A DNA stretch of 64,000 nt from Providencia stuartii. GTDB taxonomy: Bacteria; Pseudomonadota; Gammaproteobacteria; Enterobacterales; Enterobacteriaceae. Shown piece by piece: positions 10,411 through 19,913 of this stretch. The stretch covers positions 124,001-188,000 of the forward strand of contig UGUC01000001.1 of NCBI GenBank assembly GCA_900455155.1, given 5' to 3'. The notes under the pieces are model-generated. The model had not been told where the DNA came from. It searched no databases and saw only the letters and a program-made list of their open reading frames with translations. The position numbers and the translations under genes were made by a program. Within the stretch, counting starts at the first letter, position 1, and each line of letters starts with the position of its first letter.

Positions 10411-10501
10411 ACCGTTTCCTCGTTGTTATTAACTAAATTCACTTTAATCATAATTCATACAACTGAACAGCCCTAATTGCAGATTATTTGTTGTTTTTTT
10501 A

Positions 10502-11422
10502 TTAATAAAGGGGGCCATCATCTCTATCATGACAATAGATTCGAAACAGTCGAGCTAGATGCTCCCCTGCTGGCGACAAGGTATGATCCCGCCGTTGCAC
10601 CAGCGCAAAAGTTGCATAAGGCAATTTTTCAGCCAAATCTAGTGCGATAAATTGCTGGTCAAATAAAGGGTCATCAATTGTATCAACAGAGACAATCGTC
10701 AAAAAATCGCTTTGTGCCACCAAGCTCATGCAGCCAATTAATGTTTCACATGTCACACTAAAGCTCATTGGTCTCTCCATTCTGGAGAACACTTCAGAAA
10801 GCTGCTTATAATAAGTGCCTTTCGGTGTCGGCATTGTCCAGTCACAATTTGCTAATTGCTCTAATGACGTAGCATGCCTCATCGGGTGATCTTTACGCAT
10901 GATCACCTTATATTCTTTGCGCATTAACCTTTCAAAATTAAATTCAGCATCCAAACTACCGGGGTAATAAGTATTCACCGTAAAATCTAATTCACCTTGG
11001 CGTAATTGCGGCAACATCGTCAATAATTGCCCTTCCATGATACGGATCTTGATATTGGGAAAGTCACGATGAAATTGAATAATGACTTTTGGCATCACTG
11101 AACGTGCAATACTCCCTGCGACACCAATATTAATCGTACCGCTGGATAACCCAATGCGCTGCTGTATTTCCTCTTGCCCTACACGTAACTCTTCCAAAAT
11201 AATACTGGCACGACGTAAAAAACTTTCTCCACAATCCGTTAAATAGATCCCTTGATTACTACGAATAAATAATTTTGCTCCCAAAGAGCTTTCTAATTCA
11301 CGAATGGATTTGGTCAATGCTGGCTGAGAAAGCTGTAAAAAACGGCTTGCCGCCCTAATGCTGCCATGGCGACTCACTTCAACGAATGCCCTCAATTGAT
11401 TCAACTTTATTGGCAAAGCCAT
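10502..11422 (-). CDS. abgR: LysR-type regulator AbgR
   Basis: A 306-residue LysR regulator. The winged helix (RAFVEVSRHGSIRAASRFLQLSQPALTKSIRELE) occupies about residues 11-45 and the effector domain the rest. It resembles E. coli AbgR strongly (INIGVAGSIARSVMP, MEGQL, GELDFTINTYY-like segments, WTMPTPKGTYYKQLSE). It is divergent from abgA across 270 AT-rich bases, the usual layout for a LysR activator and its target operon. Confidence 0.9.
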   Translation of the reverse strand: MALPIKLNQLRAFVEVSRHGSIRAASRFLQLSQPALTKSIRELESSLGAKLFIRSNQGIYLTDCGESFLRRASIILEELRVGQEEIQQRIGLSSGTINIGVAGSIARSVMPKVIIQFHRDFPNIKIRIMEGQLLTMLPQLRQGELDFTVNTYYPGSLDAEFNFERLMRKEYKVIMRKDHPMRHATSLEQLANCDWTMPTPKGTYYKQLSEVFSRMERPMSFSVTCETLIGCMSLVAQSDFLTIVSVDTIDDPLFDQQFIALDLAEKLPYATFALVQRRDHTLSPAGEHLARLFRIYCHDRDDGPLY

Positions 11423-11692
11423 ATTAGCCCCTGATAACCATTAGTTATATAGACAAAGATAATCGTATCTTTTTTACCCTATTTTGATTGTGTACAGTCA
11501 ACTTTTGATAATAACAAATAATTAACATAACTACTTATTAACTATTTTTTAATTATTAAAACAATCAAATGCAGCATATTAAATTAGTTTAAAAATATTA
11601 AATAAAATTTAATTTTATTTAAATTGAATCGTTCTGGGTATTTATACCGAGCCACTCCCACTTTGTCGTGATAACTAAAAGAGATAACAATT
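11423..11692. promoter_or_regulatory. abgR-abgA divergent promoter region
   Basis: This is a 270-base, very AT-rich gap between divergent genes. It must contain the abgR and abgABT promoters and the AbgR site. I see several AATTTAAAT-like blocks around 11575-11625 but no single dyad that I would call the operator. Confidence 0.5.
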
Positions 11693-13018
11693 ATGGAGAT
11701 TTCTTTAAATAACGCTATTGGATCCATCACACATCAATTACAAATTTGGCGGCGTGATTTTCATCAATATGCCGAATCCGGTTGGTTTGAATTTCGAACT
11801 GCAACATTAGTTGCTGATGAGCTGGACCGCCTCGGCTACCAATTACAACTAGGAAAGGAGGTCATCAACGCTGAAGATCGCATGGGGCTTCCCTCACCAC
11901 AGCAATTGGCAGAGCAAGAAAAACGAGCCATTGAGCAAGGCGCGCTAACCAAATGGCTTCCCTATTTTTCAGGAGGATTTACGGGGATCGTTGCGACGTT
12001 AGATACGGGTAAACCGGGGCCTACACTGGCGTTTCGTGTTGATATGGATGCGTTAGATCTGAATGAAGATCTCACTGAGCAGCACCGTCCACACGCAGAA
12101 GGCTTCTCTTCTTGTAATGCCCATATGATGCACGCCTGTGGTCACGACGGTCATACCGCCATTGGCCTCGGTTTGGCACATATCTTGAAGCAATTTCAAT
12201 CACAACTGACTGGTCGTATCAAAATTATTTTCCAGCCTGCCGAAGAAGGAACCCGTGGAGCAAAATCAATGGCAACCGCTGGCGTTGTGGATGATGTCGA
12301 TTTCTTTGTCGCCATACATATCGGCACTGGAGTGCCTAAAGGGGAATTAGTGTGTGGCAGTAAAAGTTTTCTTGCGACCACTAAATTTGATGTCACTTTT
12401 CAAGGGAAAGCCGCACATTCAGGAGCAAGACCAGAAGATGGCAAAAACGCATTAGTTGCCGCCGCTCAGGCCACACTGGGTCTATATGGTATTCCTCGGC
12501 ATAGTGAAGGTAGTTCTCGTATCAATGTTGGTGTACTCAATGCAGGAATTGGACGTAATGTCATTGCTGATCACGCATTAATGAAAGTTGAGACGCGCGG
12601 CGAAACGAATGATATTAATGAGTTTATGTATCAAAAAGCCCTCAATATCATTGAAGGTGCCGCCAAAATGCAAGATGTTGAGTTCAACATCAAATTAATG
12701 GGCGCTGCACAAAGTAGTCATCCTAGCCCGCAATGGGTCGATTTCATTATGCGTCTAGCACAGAACAATATTCCTGAGCTGACTTCCGTTATTAAAGATA
12801 AACCTCAAGCAGCAGGTTCAGAAGATGCAACCTACTTTATGGAGCGCACCAAAGCACTTGGTGGGCAAGCAACCTATATGATTTTCGGTACTGAGCTTAG
12901 CGCAGGGCATCACAATGAACGTTTTGATTTTGATGAAGATGTTATGCCTGTTGCCGTCAAAACCTTAGCCACTATTGCGCTTTCGCTACCTGAATTTGGA
13001 GATCACCCTAATGAGTAA
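11693..13018 (+). CDS. abgA: p-Aminobenzoyl-glutamate hydrolase subunit A
   Basis: M20-family metallopeptidase subunit, 441 residues. With AbgB it splits p-aminobenzoyl-glutamate, a folate breakdown product, into p-aminobenzoate and glutamate. Metal-binding motifs are visible: FRVDMDALDL, MHACGHDGHTA (residues about 145-155) and QPAEEGTRGAK, with the late His in SAGHHNERFDFDE. The stop codon overlaps the abgB start by 8 bases, which suggests translational coupling. Confidence 0.95.
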   Translation: MEISLNNAIGSITHQLQIWRRDFHQYAESGWFEFRTATLVADELDRLGYQLQLGKEVINAEDRMGLPSPQQLAEQEKRAIEQGALTKWLPYFSGGFTGIVATLDTGKPGPTLAFRVDMDALDLNEDLTEQHRPHAEGFSSCNAHMMHACGHDGHTAIGLGLAHILKQFQSQLTGRIKIIFQPAEEGTRGAKSMATAGVVDDVDFFVAIHIGTGVPKGELVCGSKSFLATTKFDVTFQGKAAHSGARPEDGKNALVAAAQATLGLYGIPRHSEGSSRINVGVLNAGIGRNVIADHALMKVETRGETNDINEFMYQKALNIIEGAAKMQDVEFNIKLMGAAQSSHPSPQWVDFIMRLAQNNIPELTSVIKDKPQAAGSEDATYFMERTKALGGQATYMIFGTELSAGHHNERFDFDEDVMPVAVKTLATIALSLPEFGDHPNE

Positions 13019-14459
13019 CGCATTCACATCATTCATCAATCATTATATTGAACAGAATCGCGCACGTTTCACCCAATTAAGCGATGCGATTTGGGATCAT
13101 CCAGAAACCCGTTTTGAAGAGACCTTCTCGGCTGGGCTACTCGCTGATGCACTGGAGCAAGAGGGCTTTACTGTAGAAAGAGGGGTGGGCGATATTGATA
13201 CCGCATTTATTGCCAGCTTTGGCTCCGGCGCCCCTGTGATAGCGCTGCTGGGTGAATTCGATGCGCTTGCTGGTTTAAGTCAGCACTCCGCTTGTAGCCA
13301 TCCTAGCCCCGTTATTGAAAACGGTAATGGTCACGGTTGTGGGCATAATTTATTGGGAACTGCCGCATTAGCTGCCGCCTTTGCCGTAAAAGCTTGGATA
13401 GAGGAAAACCAACTACCAGGTACAGTACGTTTCTATGGCTGTCCGGGTGAAGAAGGCGGCTCAGGTAAGACTTTTATGGTAAGAGAAGGCTTATTTGATG
13501 ATGTAGATGCGGCGGTAACATGGCACCCTGAATCATTTAGTGGTGTTTTCAATGTTCAATCCCTCGCCAATATTCAAACTGCATTTCGCTTCAAAGGCAT
13601 TGCAGCACACGCGGCAAACTCCCCACATTTAGGCCGTAGCGCACTTGACGCGGTTAGCCTAATGAATGTTGGTGTTCAATTTTTACGTGAACATATTATT
13701 CAAGAAGCGCGCATCCACTATGCAGTCACGAATACGGGAGGCGCTTCCCCTAACGTCGTTCAAGCAGATGCCGAAGTTTTGTATCTGGTTCGTGCACCAC
13801 AGCTAGACCAAGCTCAAGATATTTATCAACGAGTTATTGATATCGCTAAAGGCGCAGCTTTAATGACTGGTACACAATTAGAGATCCGACTCGATAAAGC
13901 ATGCTCAAATTATGTTCCTAATCGCACTATTGAAAAAGCGATGTATCAGCATATTACCCATTACGGTATTCCTGAATACAGCGAGCAAGAGCGCCAATTT
14001 GCAGAAGAGATCCATGCCACCTTAACCAAAGATGATTTGCACAACGCAAAACTGAATGCCGCGCGTAGTGGTGGTGAACAAGCGATAAAATGGGGTGAGC
14101 GCCAAGGTAACAAGGCTCTGACGGATGAAGTTTTACCCTATGTTGAATCAAAAGAACTGATGTATGGCTCAACGGATGTGGGGGATGTCAGCTGGGTCAC
14201 ACCAACGGCACAATGCTTTAGCCCTTGCTTTGCATTCGGCACACCTCTGCATACATGGCAATTGGTTGCGCAAGGAAGAACATCTATCGCCCATAAAGGC
14301 ATGCTATTAGCAGGGAAAATTATGGCAGCTACCGCCGTTGATCTACTCACAACACCGAACTTACTCGCTCAAGCAAAAAGTGAGTTCCAACGTCAACGTG
14401 CTCAACAACCTTACCACTGCCCAATTCCCCCTGACGTTAAGCCGTCTAAATTGCAGTAA
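13011..14459 (+). CDS. abgB: p-Aminobenzoyl-glutamate hydrolase subunit B
   Basis: Second M20-family subunit, 482 residues from the ATG at 13011 (MSNAFTSF); E. coli AbgB is 481. Motifs include LLGEFDAL, GNGHGCGHNLLG (residues about 105-116) and GCPGEEGGSGK. An upstream in-frame start at 12975 lies inside abgA and has no family counterpart. It overlaps abgA by 8 bases, in keeping with the AbgA-AbgB heterodimer. Confidence 0.95.
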   Translation: MSNAFTSFINHYIEQNRARFTQLSDAIWDHPETRFEETFSAGLLADALEQEGFTVERGVGDIDTAFIASFGSGAPVIALLGEFDALAGLSQHSACSHPSPVIENGNGHGCGHNLLGTAALAAAFAVKAWIEENQLPGTVRFYGCPGEEGGSGKTFMVREGLFDDVDAAVTWHPESFSGVFNVQSLANIQTAFRFKGIAAHAANSPHLGRSALDAVSLMNVGVQFLREHIIQEARIHYAVTNTGGASPNVVQADAEVLYLVRAPQLDQAQDIYQRVIDIAKGAALMTGTQLEIRLDKACSNYVPNRTIEKAMYQHITHYGIPEYSEQERQFAEEIHATLTKDDLHNAKLNAARSGGEQAIKWGERQGNKALTDEVLPYVESKELMYGSTDVGDVSWVTPTAQCFSPCFAFGTPLHTWQLVAQGRTSIAHKGMLLAGKIMAATAVDLLTTPNLLAQAKSEFQRQRAQQPYHCPIPPDVKPSKLQ

Positions 14460-14547
14460 TTTTGTATTGGCGGGTCAATAACAATCACAAATCCCGCCAT
14501 CAAGACCATAAAAATAACAATAATTGCAAATACATAGGAAAAACATC

Positions 14548-16078
14548 ATGAGCCAAACCACAACATCAATGAATAAGAGCCCAGGTGCTATTTTTCGTTG
14601 GATAGAGCGTGTTGGGAATAAAATACCAAACCCTTTCATTCTTTTTGTCTATCTTCTGGCGATCTTAATGGTCGCTACGGCTATCCTTTCTTGGTTTGAT
14701 TTATCGGTAAAGAACCCAGCTAACGGCGAACTCGTTTCCGTAAAGAACCTATTGAGTGTCGAAGGCATACAGTGGATTTTGCCTAATATTGTCAAAAACT
14801 TCAGTAGCTTTGCTCCATTAGGCGCCATCTTAGCACTCGTCATCGGGGCAGGACTCGCTGAAAAAGTGGGTTTATTACAAGCCTTAATGTACAAAATGGC
14901 ATCAGGGATTAATAAACGTTACGCCAGCTATATGGTGTTATTTATCGCCTTTTTCAGCCATATTTCATCAGATGCCGCTTTGGTGGTTATGCCCCCTTTA
15001 GGTGCATTAATTTTTATTGCGGTTGGTCGTCACCCCCGTCGCGGGTCTACTCGCGGCTATTGCTGGCGTAGGCTCCGGCTTTACCGCTAACCTTCTGATT
15101 GTTACAACGGATGTTTTACTCTCTGGGATCAGTACGGAAGCCGCCATGATCATCGACCCTAACTTACATGTTAGTGTCATTGATAACTGGTATTTTATGG
15201 CTACATCCGTCATCGTCTTAACGATTGCAGGTGCCATCTTAACGGATAAATTTATTGAGCCACGGTTACCAAAGTGGGAAGGCACTTCTCATGACCGGTT
15301 AGAAAAATTAACCCCATTACAAAATCGTGGGTTATTAATGAGCGGGCTCTCGGCATTAATATTTATTGGACTCGTCGCATTAATGGTTGTACCTGAAGGT
15401 GCACCACTTCGTGACCCACAGACAGGCTCGGTGATCCCTTCACCATTTATTAAAGGTATTGTGCCTGTCATCATTATTTTCTTCTTTGTCGTCTCAATTA
15501 CTTATGGTATTTCGACCAAGCAAATTAAAAAACCAAATGATATTCCTGACCTATTAGTTGACCCCATGAAAAGCATGGCGGGCTTTATTGTCATGGTTTT
15601 CCCTCTGTCTCAGTTCGTTGCGTTTTTCAACTGGAGCAACATGGGGAAATTTATGGCGATTGGCTTGACTGATTTACTCGAAAATTTAGGAATGACAGGC
15701 GTACCTGCCTTTATTGGTTTGATGTTTTTATCTGCATTCTTATGTATGTTTATTGCCAGTGGCTCCGCAATTTGGTCTATTTTAGCGCCAATATTTGTGC
15801 CAATGTTTGTGCTGTTAGGCTTCCACCCTGCTTTTGCACAGATAGTCTTTCGTATCGCTGACTCCGCGGTACTCCCACTTGCACCGATGTCACCATTCTT
15901 ACCTCTATTTTTAGGGTTTCTACAGCGATATTACAAAAATGCCCAACTTGGTACTTATTACACCTTAATTCTGCCTTACCCACTGGTTTTCTTTGCAGTA
16001 TGGATATTGCTGCTCGTCGGTTGGTACTATGCCGGTTTACCAATAGGGCCAGGGGTTTATCCTCAACTGACACCTTAA
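14548..16078 (+). pseudogene. abgT: p-Aminobenzoyl-glutamate transporter AbgT, frame broken by one extra C
   Basis: Twelve-segment membrane carrier of the AbgT family, which imports p-aminobenzoyl-glutamate (some relatives export sulfonamides). The N-terminal half (VGNKIPNPFILFVYLL..., FFSHISSDAALVVMPPLGALIFIAVGRHP) stops in frame at about 15090. The second half (VAGLLAAIAGVGSGFTANLLI..., MFIASGSAIWSILAPIFVPM) follows in the next frame to 16078. Five Cs at 15033-15037 should be four; the restored protein is about 509 residues, matching E. coli AbgT. It follows abgAB, completing the operon. The start is the ATG at 14548 (MSQTTTSMN), with AGGAAAAAC upstream. Confidence 0.93.
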
Positions 16079-16496
16079 TAAGTCACCCATTACCTTTAAA
16101 ATTTACTGTATCAATAGAAGGTGGGATAGCTTCCCGCCATCCTCTTACCCTACCGTACATACAGCGCTGTATGCACGGTAGTTTGTACTTATTCCGCTCA
16201 GGTCGTCACACATGTGTGTCGCTAATAATTTCGTTACTGTTCGTTTATTGCGACTAACAAAATTAAGGTGATTTTGGGAAAATCTTTCCTTCTCCACGCG
16301 CGATGACTGATTATTCGTTATATCTACTCAAGTTGCAGTGTGATAATAGATATCACTCAGAACTGATTGATTTTACGAACGTAAATATCCTTCCAAAATG
16401 TGTTTATCTCGTGCGATAGCTTGGAATTAATATGATGGGAATGAGAGGCTTTGAATATGTCGGCTAGCTCACTATTTATACTAGCCCCATAACAGC
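16079..16496. other. Intergenic region after abgT with two inverted repeats and no gene
   Basis: No credible coding sequence is seen here. It holds a 7-bp hairpin at 16120-16138 (GGTGGGA/TCCCGCC) just after abgT, which may act as its terminator, and the long palindrome at 16150-16181. The rest is unstructured AT-rich sequence up to the typA terminators. The pairing of a long stem with a second hairpin raises the possibility of a mobile-element remnant. Confidence 0.5.
16150..16181. repeat. 32-bp near-perfect palindrome
   Basis: The 16-base arm CTACCGTACATACAGC and its complement abut with no loop and a single mismatch. No T-run follows on either strand, so it is not a standard terminator. 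Confidence 0.75.
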
Positions 16497-16525
16497 AAAG
16501 TCCTAACCTTTTAGGCTAGGACTTT
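16497..16525 (-). terminator. Hairpin downstream of typA
   Basis: AAAGTCCTA pairs with TAGGACTTT around an 11-base loop. It lies beyond the closer typA hairpin and may be a back-up terminator. Confidence 0.6.
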
Positions 16526-16535
16526 GTTAGCAATC

Positions 16536-16561
16536 TGAAAGCGCCCAATGAGCGCCTTCAG
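16536..16561 (-). terminator. typA terminator hairpin
   Basis: On the minus strand GAAGGCGC pairs with GCGCTTTC, an 8-bp stem with one wobble, some 20 bases after the typA stop. Confidence 0.6.
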
Positions 16562-16580
16562 CAAGAAGAATAACTAAAAA

Positions 16581-18404
16581 TTAGTCTTCTTTTGAACGGT
16601 TCGCACGGCGACGATCGTTTTCAGTTAAGTGACGTTTACGCAGACGGATAGACTGTGGAGTCACTTCAACTAATTCGTCATCATCAATAAACTCTAGTGC
16701 TTGTTCCAAAGTCATTTTAATTGGTGGTGACAAGGTTGTCGCTTCATCCGTACCAGACGCACGCATGTTAGTTAGTTTTTTACCTGTTAAGCAGTTCACA
16801 GTCAGGTCATTTGAACGTGAGTGAATACCAATGATTTGGCCTTCATACACTTCTGCACCATGACCTAAGAATAGCTTACCGCGGTCTTGTAGGCTGTACA
16901 GGGCGTAAGCAACTGCTTTACCTTGACCATTCGAGATCAATACGCCATTTTGACGACCACCAATTTCGCCTGGGCGAACATCATCGTAGTGGCTGAATGT
17001 TGAGTACAGCAAACCCGTACCTGACGTCATCGTCATAAATTCAGTACGGAAACCGATCAAACCACGGCTTGGGATAACATAATCAAGACGTACACGGCCT
17101 TTACCATCTGGCATCATGTCACGTAGGTCACCTTTACGCTCACCCAACGCTTTCATGACATCACCTTGGTGCTGCTCTTCAACGTCTAAAGTCACTTGCT
17201 CAAATGGCTCTTGTTTACGGCCATCCACTTCACGGAAGATAACTTTTGGACGAGAAACACCTAACTCAAAGCCTTCACGACGCATGTTTTCGATCAGAAC
17301 TGACAAGTGCAATTCACCACGACCGGAAACTCGGAATGCATCTGGATCTTGAGTTTCTTCAACACGCAATGCCACGTTGTGCACTAGCTCTTTGTTCAAA
17401 CGGTCAAGGATCTGACGCGAAGTCACATATTTACCTTCACGACCACAGAATGGTGAGGTGTTAACACAGAAGAACATGCTCACGGTTGGTTCGTCGACCG
17501 CCAATGCTGGTAACGCTTCAACATTACCCACATTACAGATAGTGTCTGAAATGTTTAGTTCACCTAAACCCGTCAGAGCAACGATATCACCTGCTTCTGC
17601 ATGTTGAGAATCAATACGTTCTAAACCTAAGTGAGTCAGAACTTTACCGATTTTACCGTTACGTGTTTTGCCTTCGCTATCGATAACTGTCACTTGTTGG
17701 TTTGGCTTAACAGTACCACGTTTGATACGACCAATACCGATAACACCTAAGTAGCTGTTGTAATCTAGTTGTGAAACTTGCATCTGGAAAGGCCCTTCCA
17801 GATCAACTTTTGGTGGCTCAACATATTTGACAATCGCTTCATAAAGCGGGGTCATGTCTTCTGCCATATCTGTATGGTCAAGACCCGCGATACCGTTTAT
17901 TGCTGACGCGTAAACGATAGGGAAATCAAGCTGTTCATCCGTTGCGCCTAAGTTAACGAATAAATCGAATACTTGGTCAATAACCCAATCAGGGCGTGCA
18001 CCAGAGCGGTCAACCTTATTGATAACGACAATCGGTTTTAAGCCATTATCGAACGCTTTTTGGGTAACGAAGCGTGTTTGTGGCATAGGGCCATCAGTGG
18101 CATCAACCACCAGCAGAACGCTGTCAACCATTGACATAACACGCTCAACTTCTCCACCAAAGTCGGCGTGACCTGGGGTATCTACGATGTTGATGCGATA
18201 GTCATTCCATTTGATAGCGGTATTTTTGGCAAGGATAGTAATACCACGCTCTTTCTCCAAGTCATTGGAGTCCATAACACGCTCATCCACAGTTTCACGT
18301 TCACCGAACGTGCCTGATTGCTGCAATAATTTACCAACCAGTGTTGTCTTGCCATGGTCAACGTGAGCGATGATGGCGATATTTCTTAAGTTTTGAATTG
18401 ACAA
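16581..18404 (-). CDS. typA: Ribosome-associated GTPase TypA/BipA
   Basis: A 607-residue translational GTPase, the same length as in E. coli. G motifs are [10 protein letters not shown] (residues about 15-24), ERGITI (switch I), [11 protein letters not shown] and [10 protein letters not shown]. The EF-G-like domains III and V and the BipA-specific C-terminal domain follow ([36 protein letters not shown] motifs). BipA helps 50S assembly and growth at low temperature or under stress. In E. coli it is directly divergent from glnA; here a PadR gene lies between them. Confidence 0.97.
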   Translation of the reverse strand: MSIQNLRNIAIIAHVDHGKTTLVGKLLQQSGTFGERETVDERVMDSNDLEKERGITILAKNTAIKWNDYRINIVDTPGHADFGGEVERVMSMVDSVLLVVDATDGPMPQTRFVTQKAFDNGLKPIVVINKVDRSGARPDWVIDQVFDLFVNLGATDEQLDFPIVYASAINGIAGLDHTDMAEDMTPLYEAIVKYVEPPKVDLEGPFQMQVSQLDYNSYLGVIGIGRIKRGTVKPNQQVTVIDSEGKTRNGKIGKVLTHLGLERIDSQHAEAGDIVALTGLGELNISDTICNVGNVEALPALAVDEPTVSMFFCVNTSPFCGREGKYVTSRQILDRLNKELVHNVALRVEETQDPDAFRVSGRGELHLSVLIENMRREGFELGVSRPKVIFREVDGRKQEPFEQVTLDVEEQHQGDVMKALGERKGDLRDMMPDGKGRVRLDYVIPSRGLIGFRTEFMTMTSGTGLLYSTFSHYDDVRPGEIGGRQNGVLISNGQGKAVAYALYSLQDRGKLFLGHGAEVYEGQIIGIHSRSNDLTVNCLTGKKLTNMRASGTDEATTLSPPIKMTLEQALEFIDDDELVEVTPQSIRLRKRHLTENDRRRANRSKED

Positions 18405-18746
18405 GGATTTTTACCGTTTAATTGACAGGAAAGGAATATGCTTTATAGAGCCTAACTATAAAACTGCAAAATAGGAAGCATACTTTCTACGTTAATTTGC
18501 TGTTATTTTACACGTTTTTCCGCGCAAGTGGAATAAATGTGAATTTCATCACTGTATAAAAAGTTTTTAACTAAAAAACATTTAGTTGCGTAACAACTAC
18601 GGAATATCTCAAAAAATAACTGGTATCAATACTGAGAAATCACAAAGTAACAGAATAATACGCTATATTTTAAATTTTAACAGCCGTAAAAAAGAATAAA
18701 AAATAGAAATTCTTCTACTAACTCCCTCTTTCACGCTTTTTTCTGT
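18405..18746. other. AT-rich upstream region of typA
   Basis: No gene is seen in this stretch. It must contain the typA promoter (minus strand). It is markedly AT-rich with many A and T runs up to the PadR operators. Confidence 0.5.
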
Positions 18747-18766
18747 AATTTAGATATATCTAAATT
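18747..18766. promoter_or_regulatory. PadR-type operator 1
   Basis: A perfect 20-bp palindrome: AATTTAGATA followed by its complement. It shares the core TAGATATATCTA with the two other copies between here and the PadR start codon. Confidence 0.75.
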
Positions 18767-18770
18767 GACC

Positions 18771-18788
18771 AATTAGATATATCTAATT
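18771..18788. promoter_or_regulatory. PadR-type operator 2
   Basis: A perfect 18-bp palindrome with half-site AATTAGATA, centred 23 bases from operator 1. Confidence 0.75.
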
Positions 18789-18804
18789 ATATTTGTTCTC
18801 GTAA

Positions 18805-18820
18805 ATTCGATATATCTAAT
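18805..18820. promoter_or_regulatory. PadR-type operator 3
   Basis: A 16-bp dyad, ATTCGATA then TATCTAAT, with one mismatch. It lies only 3 bases before the AGGAGA Shine-Dalgarno, so a bound repressor would block the promoter or the early transcript. Confidence 0.7.
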
Positions 18821-18833
18821 CAAGGAGAATTAT

Positions 18834-19487
18834 ATGCGAATTCATTGTTGCCGTCATGTTTATCATTCACGCCATGAAGACGGTCATGGACACCAATGTT
18901 GCCACGGTGAAGGTCGTCATGGTCATGGCGAAGGTTGCCATGGTCGCGGTGAGGGACGTGGGCAGGGTGGTGGTCGCCATAGAGGTCGTGGATTACGCCG
19001 TTTATTTGATCATGGTGATTTGCACATTATGGTACTTTCATTAGTGGCTAAAAAACCTAGTTATGGCTATGAAATTATCAAAGATATCCAAGAAGCCTCA
19101 AATGGCCTTTATGTACCAAGCCCAGGTGTTATTTATCCAACGCTAACACTACTCGAAGAACAAGGTTTCCTTGAGTCAGAAGTGGTTGAACGTAACCGTA
19201 AAAGTTTCAAAATCACGGCAGAAGGTGCAGCACATTTAAAAGCGAATCAAGAGACAGAAACCATTATTTTCCGTAAATTAGCCAAAGCGCGTGATATGCA
19301 GCACGGCGGTAATTTATCTGAAGAAATCGAAATGGCTGTCAGCCGTTTTAAAGCGCTCTTGCGCCATAAAATGGTTTTAAAACAATTAAGTGAACAACAA
19401 ACTCGTCAAATTGCGCAAATCATCAATGATGCCGTACAGCAAATTGAGCAAGTCAACATTTTATTAACTGATAACATTGATGAATAA
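18834..19487 (+). CDS. PadR-family regulator with His/Cys/Gly-rich N-terminus (YqjI-like)
   Basis: A 217-residue protein in two parts. Residues 1-55 are very rich in His, Gly, Arg and Cys (HCCRHVYHSRHEDGHGHQCC...), a likely metal-binding tail. Residues about 60-150 form a PadR winged helix (LVAKKPSYGYEIIKDI, SPGVIYPTLTLLEEQGFL), followed by a C-terminal dimerisation helix. E. coli YqjI has this architecture and represses the ferric reductase gene yqjH and itself in response to nickel or iron. No yqjH homologue is adjacent here, so the visible target is the gene itself. Three palindromic operators lie just upstream. The gene is inserted between typA and glnA, which are adjacent in E. coli. Confidence 0.85.
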   Translation: MRIHCCRHVYHSRHEDGHGHQCCHGEGRHGHGEGCHGRGEGRGQGGGRHRGRGLRRLFDHGDLHIMVLSLVAKKPSYGYEIIKDIQEASNGLYVPSPGVIYPTLTLLEEQGFLESEVVERNRKSFKITAEGAAHLKANQETETIIFRKLAKARDMQHGGNLSEEIEMAVSRFKALLRHKMVLKQLSEQQTRQIAQIINDAVQQIEQVNILLTDNIDE

Positions 19488-19654
19488 AAAGCGGGTTGGT
19501 TAATCATTTATTTTATCTAAGTGGCCTTGTGTTTTGACGTCAAGCACAGGGCTAACGATCAAAGCTCCCCCTCTCTACTAGCCATTAATAATGACTTTAC
19601 TTTGGCACGGCAAAACCTTTGTGTAGCCGCTAATCCTCGCTTTTTATCACTAAA

Positions 19655-19670
19655 GCACCAATATGGTGCA
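19655..19670. promoter_or_regulatory. NtrC enhancer site 1 for glnA
   Basis: GCACCAATATGGTGCA is a near-perfect NtrC dyad (GCACCA-N3-TGGTGC). It is centred about 31 bases from site 2, three helical turns, so dimers sit on one face. Confidence 0.9.
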
Positions 19671-19684
19671 CTCCACACAGAAAA

Positions 19685-19701
19685 TGCACCATATTGGTGC
19701 A
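19685..19701. promoter_or_regulatory. NtrC enhancer site 2 for glnA
   Basis: TGCACCATATTGGTGCA is a complete NtrC dyad, about 75 bases upstream of the sigma-54 promoter elements. Confidence 0.92.
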
Positions 19702-19774
19702 ATAATTTACATGTACTCTCCTACTAATTTGTCATAACGGCGTAACACTCCATATTTAGGCTATTTTAAAAAGT

Positions 19775-19790
19775 TGGCACGTTTTTCGCT
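19775..19790 (+). promoter_or_regulatory. Sigma-54 promoter of glnA (-24/-12)
   Basis: TGGCACGTTTTTCGCT has the invariant GG and GC separated by 10 bases, and resembles E. coli glnAp2 closely. Transcription would start just before 19805. Confidence 0.88.
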
Positions 19791-19913
19791 TATACTTTTA
19801 TGTGAGAAGTTACACCTTGATTAACTGATGCTGAAAAGCCAGAAATAATTGCAAAAAGTAACGCAACTGTATGTGGTTATTTTGCAGACCCGACCTGACC
19901 AGGAGAGCCGACG

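Larger units (their letters stand above)
19488..19913. promoter_or_regulatory. glnA control region
   Basis: No gene is seen in these 426 bases. They hold two strong NtrC sites, a sigma-54 promoter and the glnA leader with its AGGAGAG Shine-Dalgarno. The arrangement is that of enterobacterial glnA, where NtrC-P bound to distal sites activates glnAp2 under nitrogen limitation. The part before 19650 shows nothing specific. Confidence 0.8.

Noticed and set aside
16150..16181. Rho-independent terminator of abgT
   Set aside because: The stem is long enough but there is no loop and no T-run on either strand; the nearer hairpin at 16120-16138 is the better candidate.
19521..19727. 68-residue ORF upstream of glnA
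   Set aside because: It spans the two NtrC enhancer sites and resembles no protein; better explained as control DNA.
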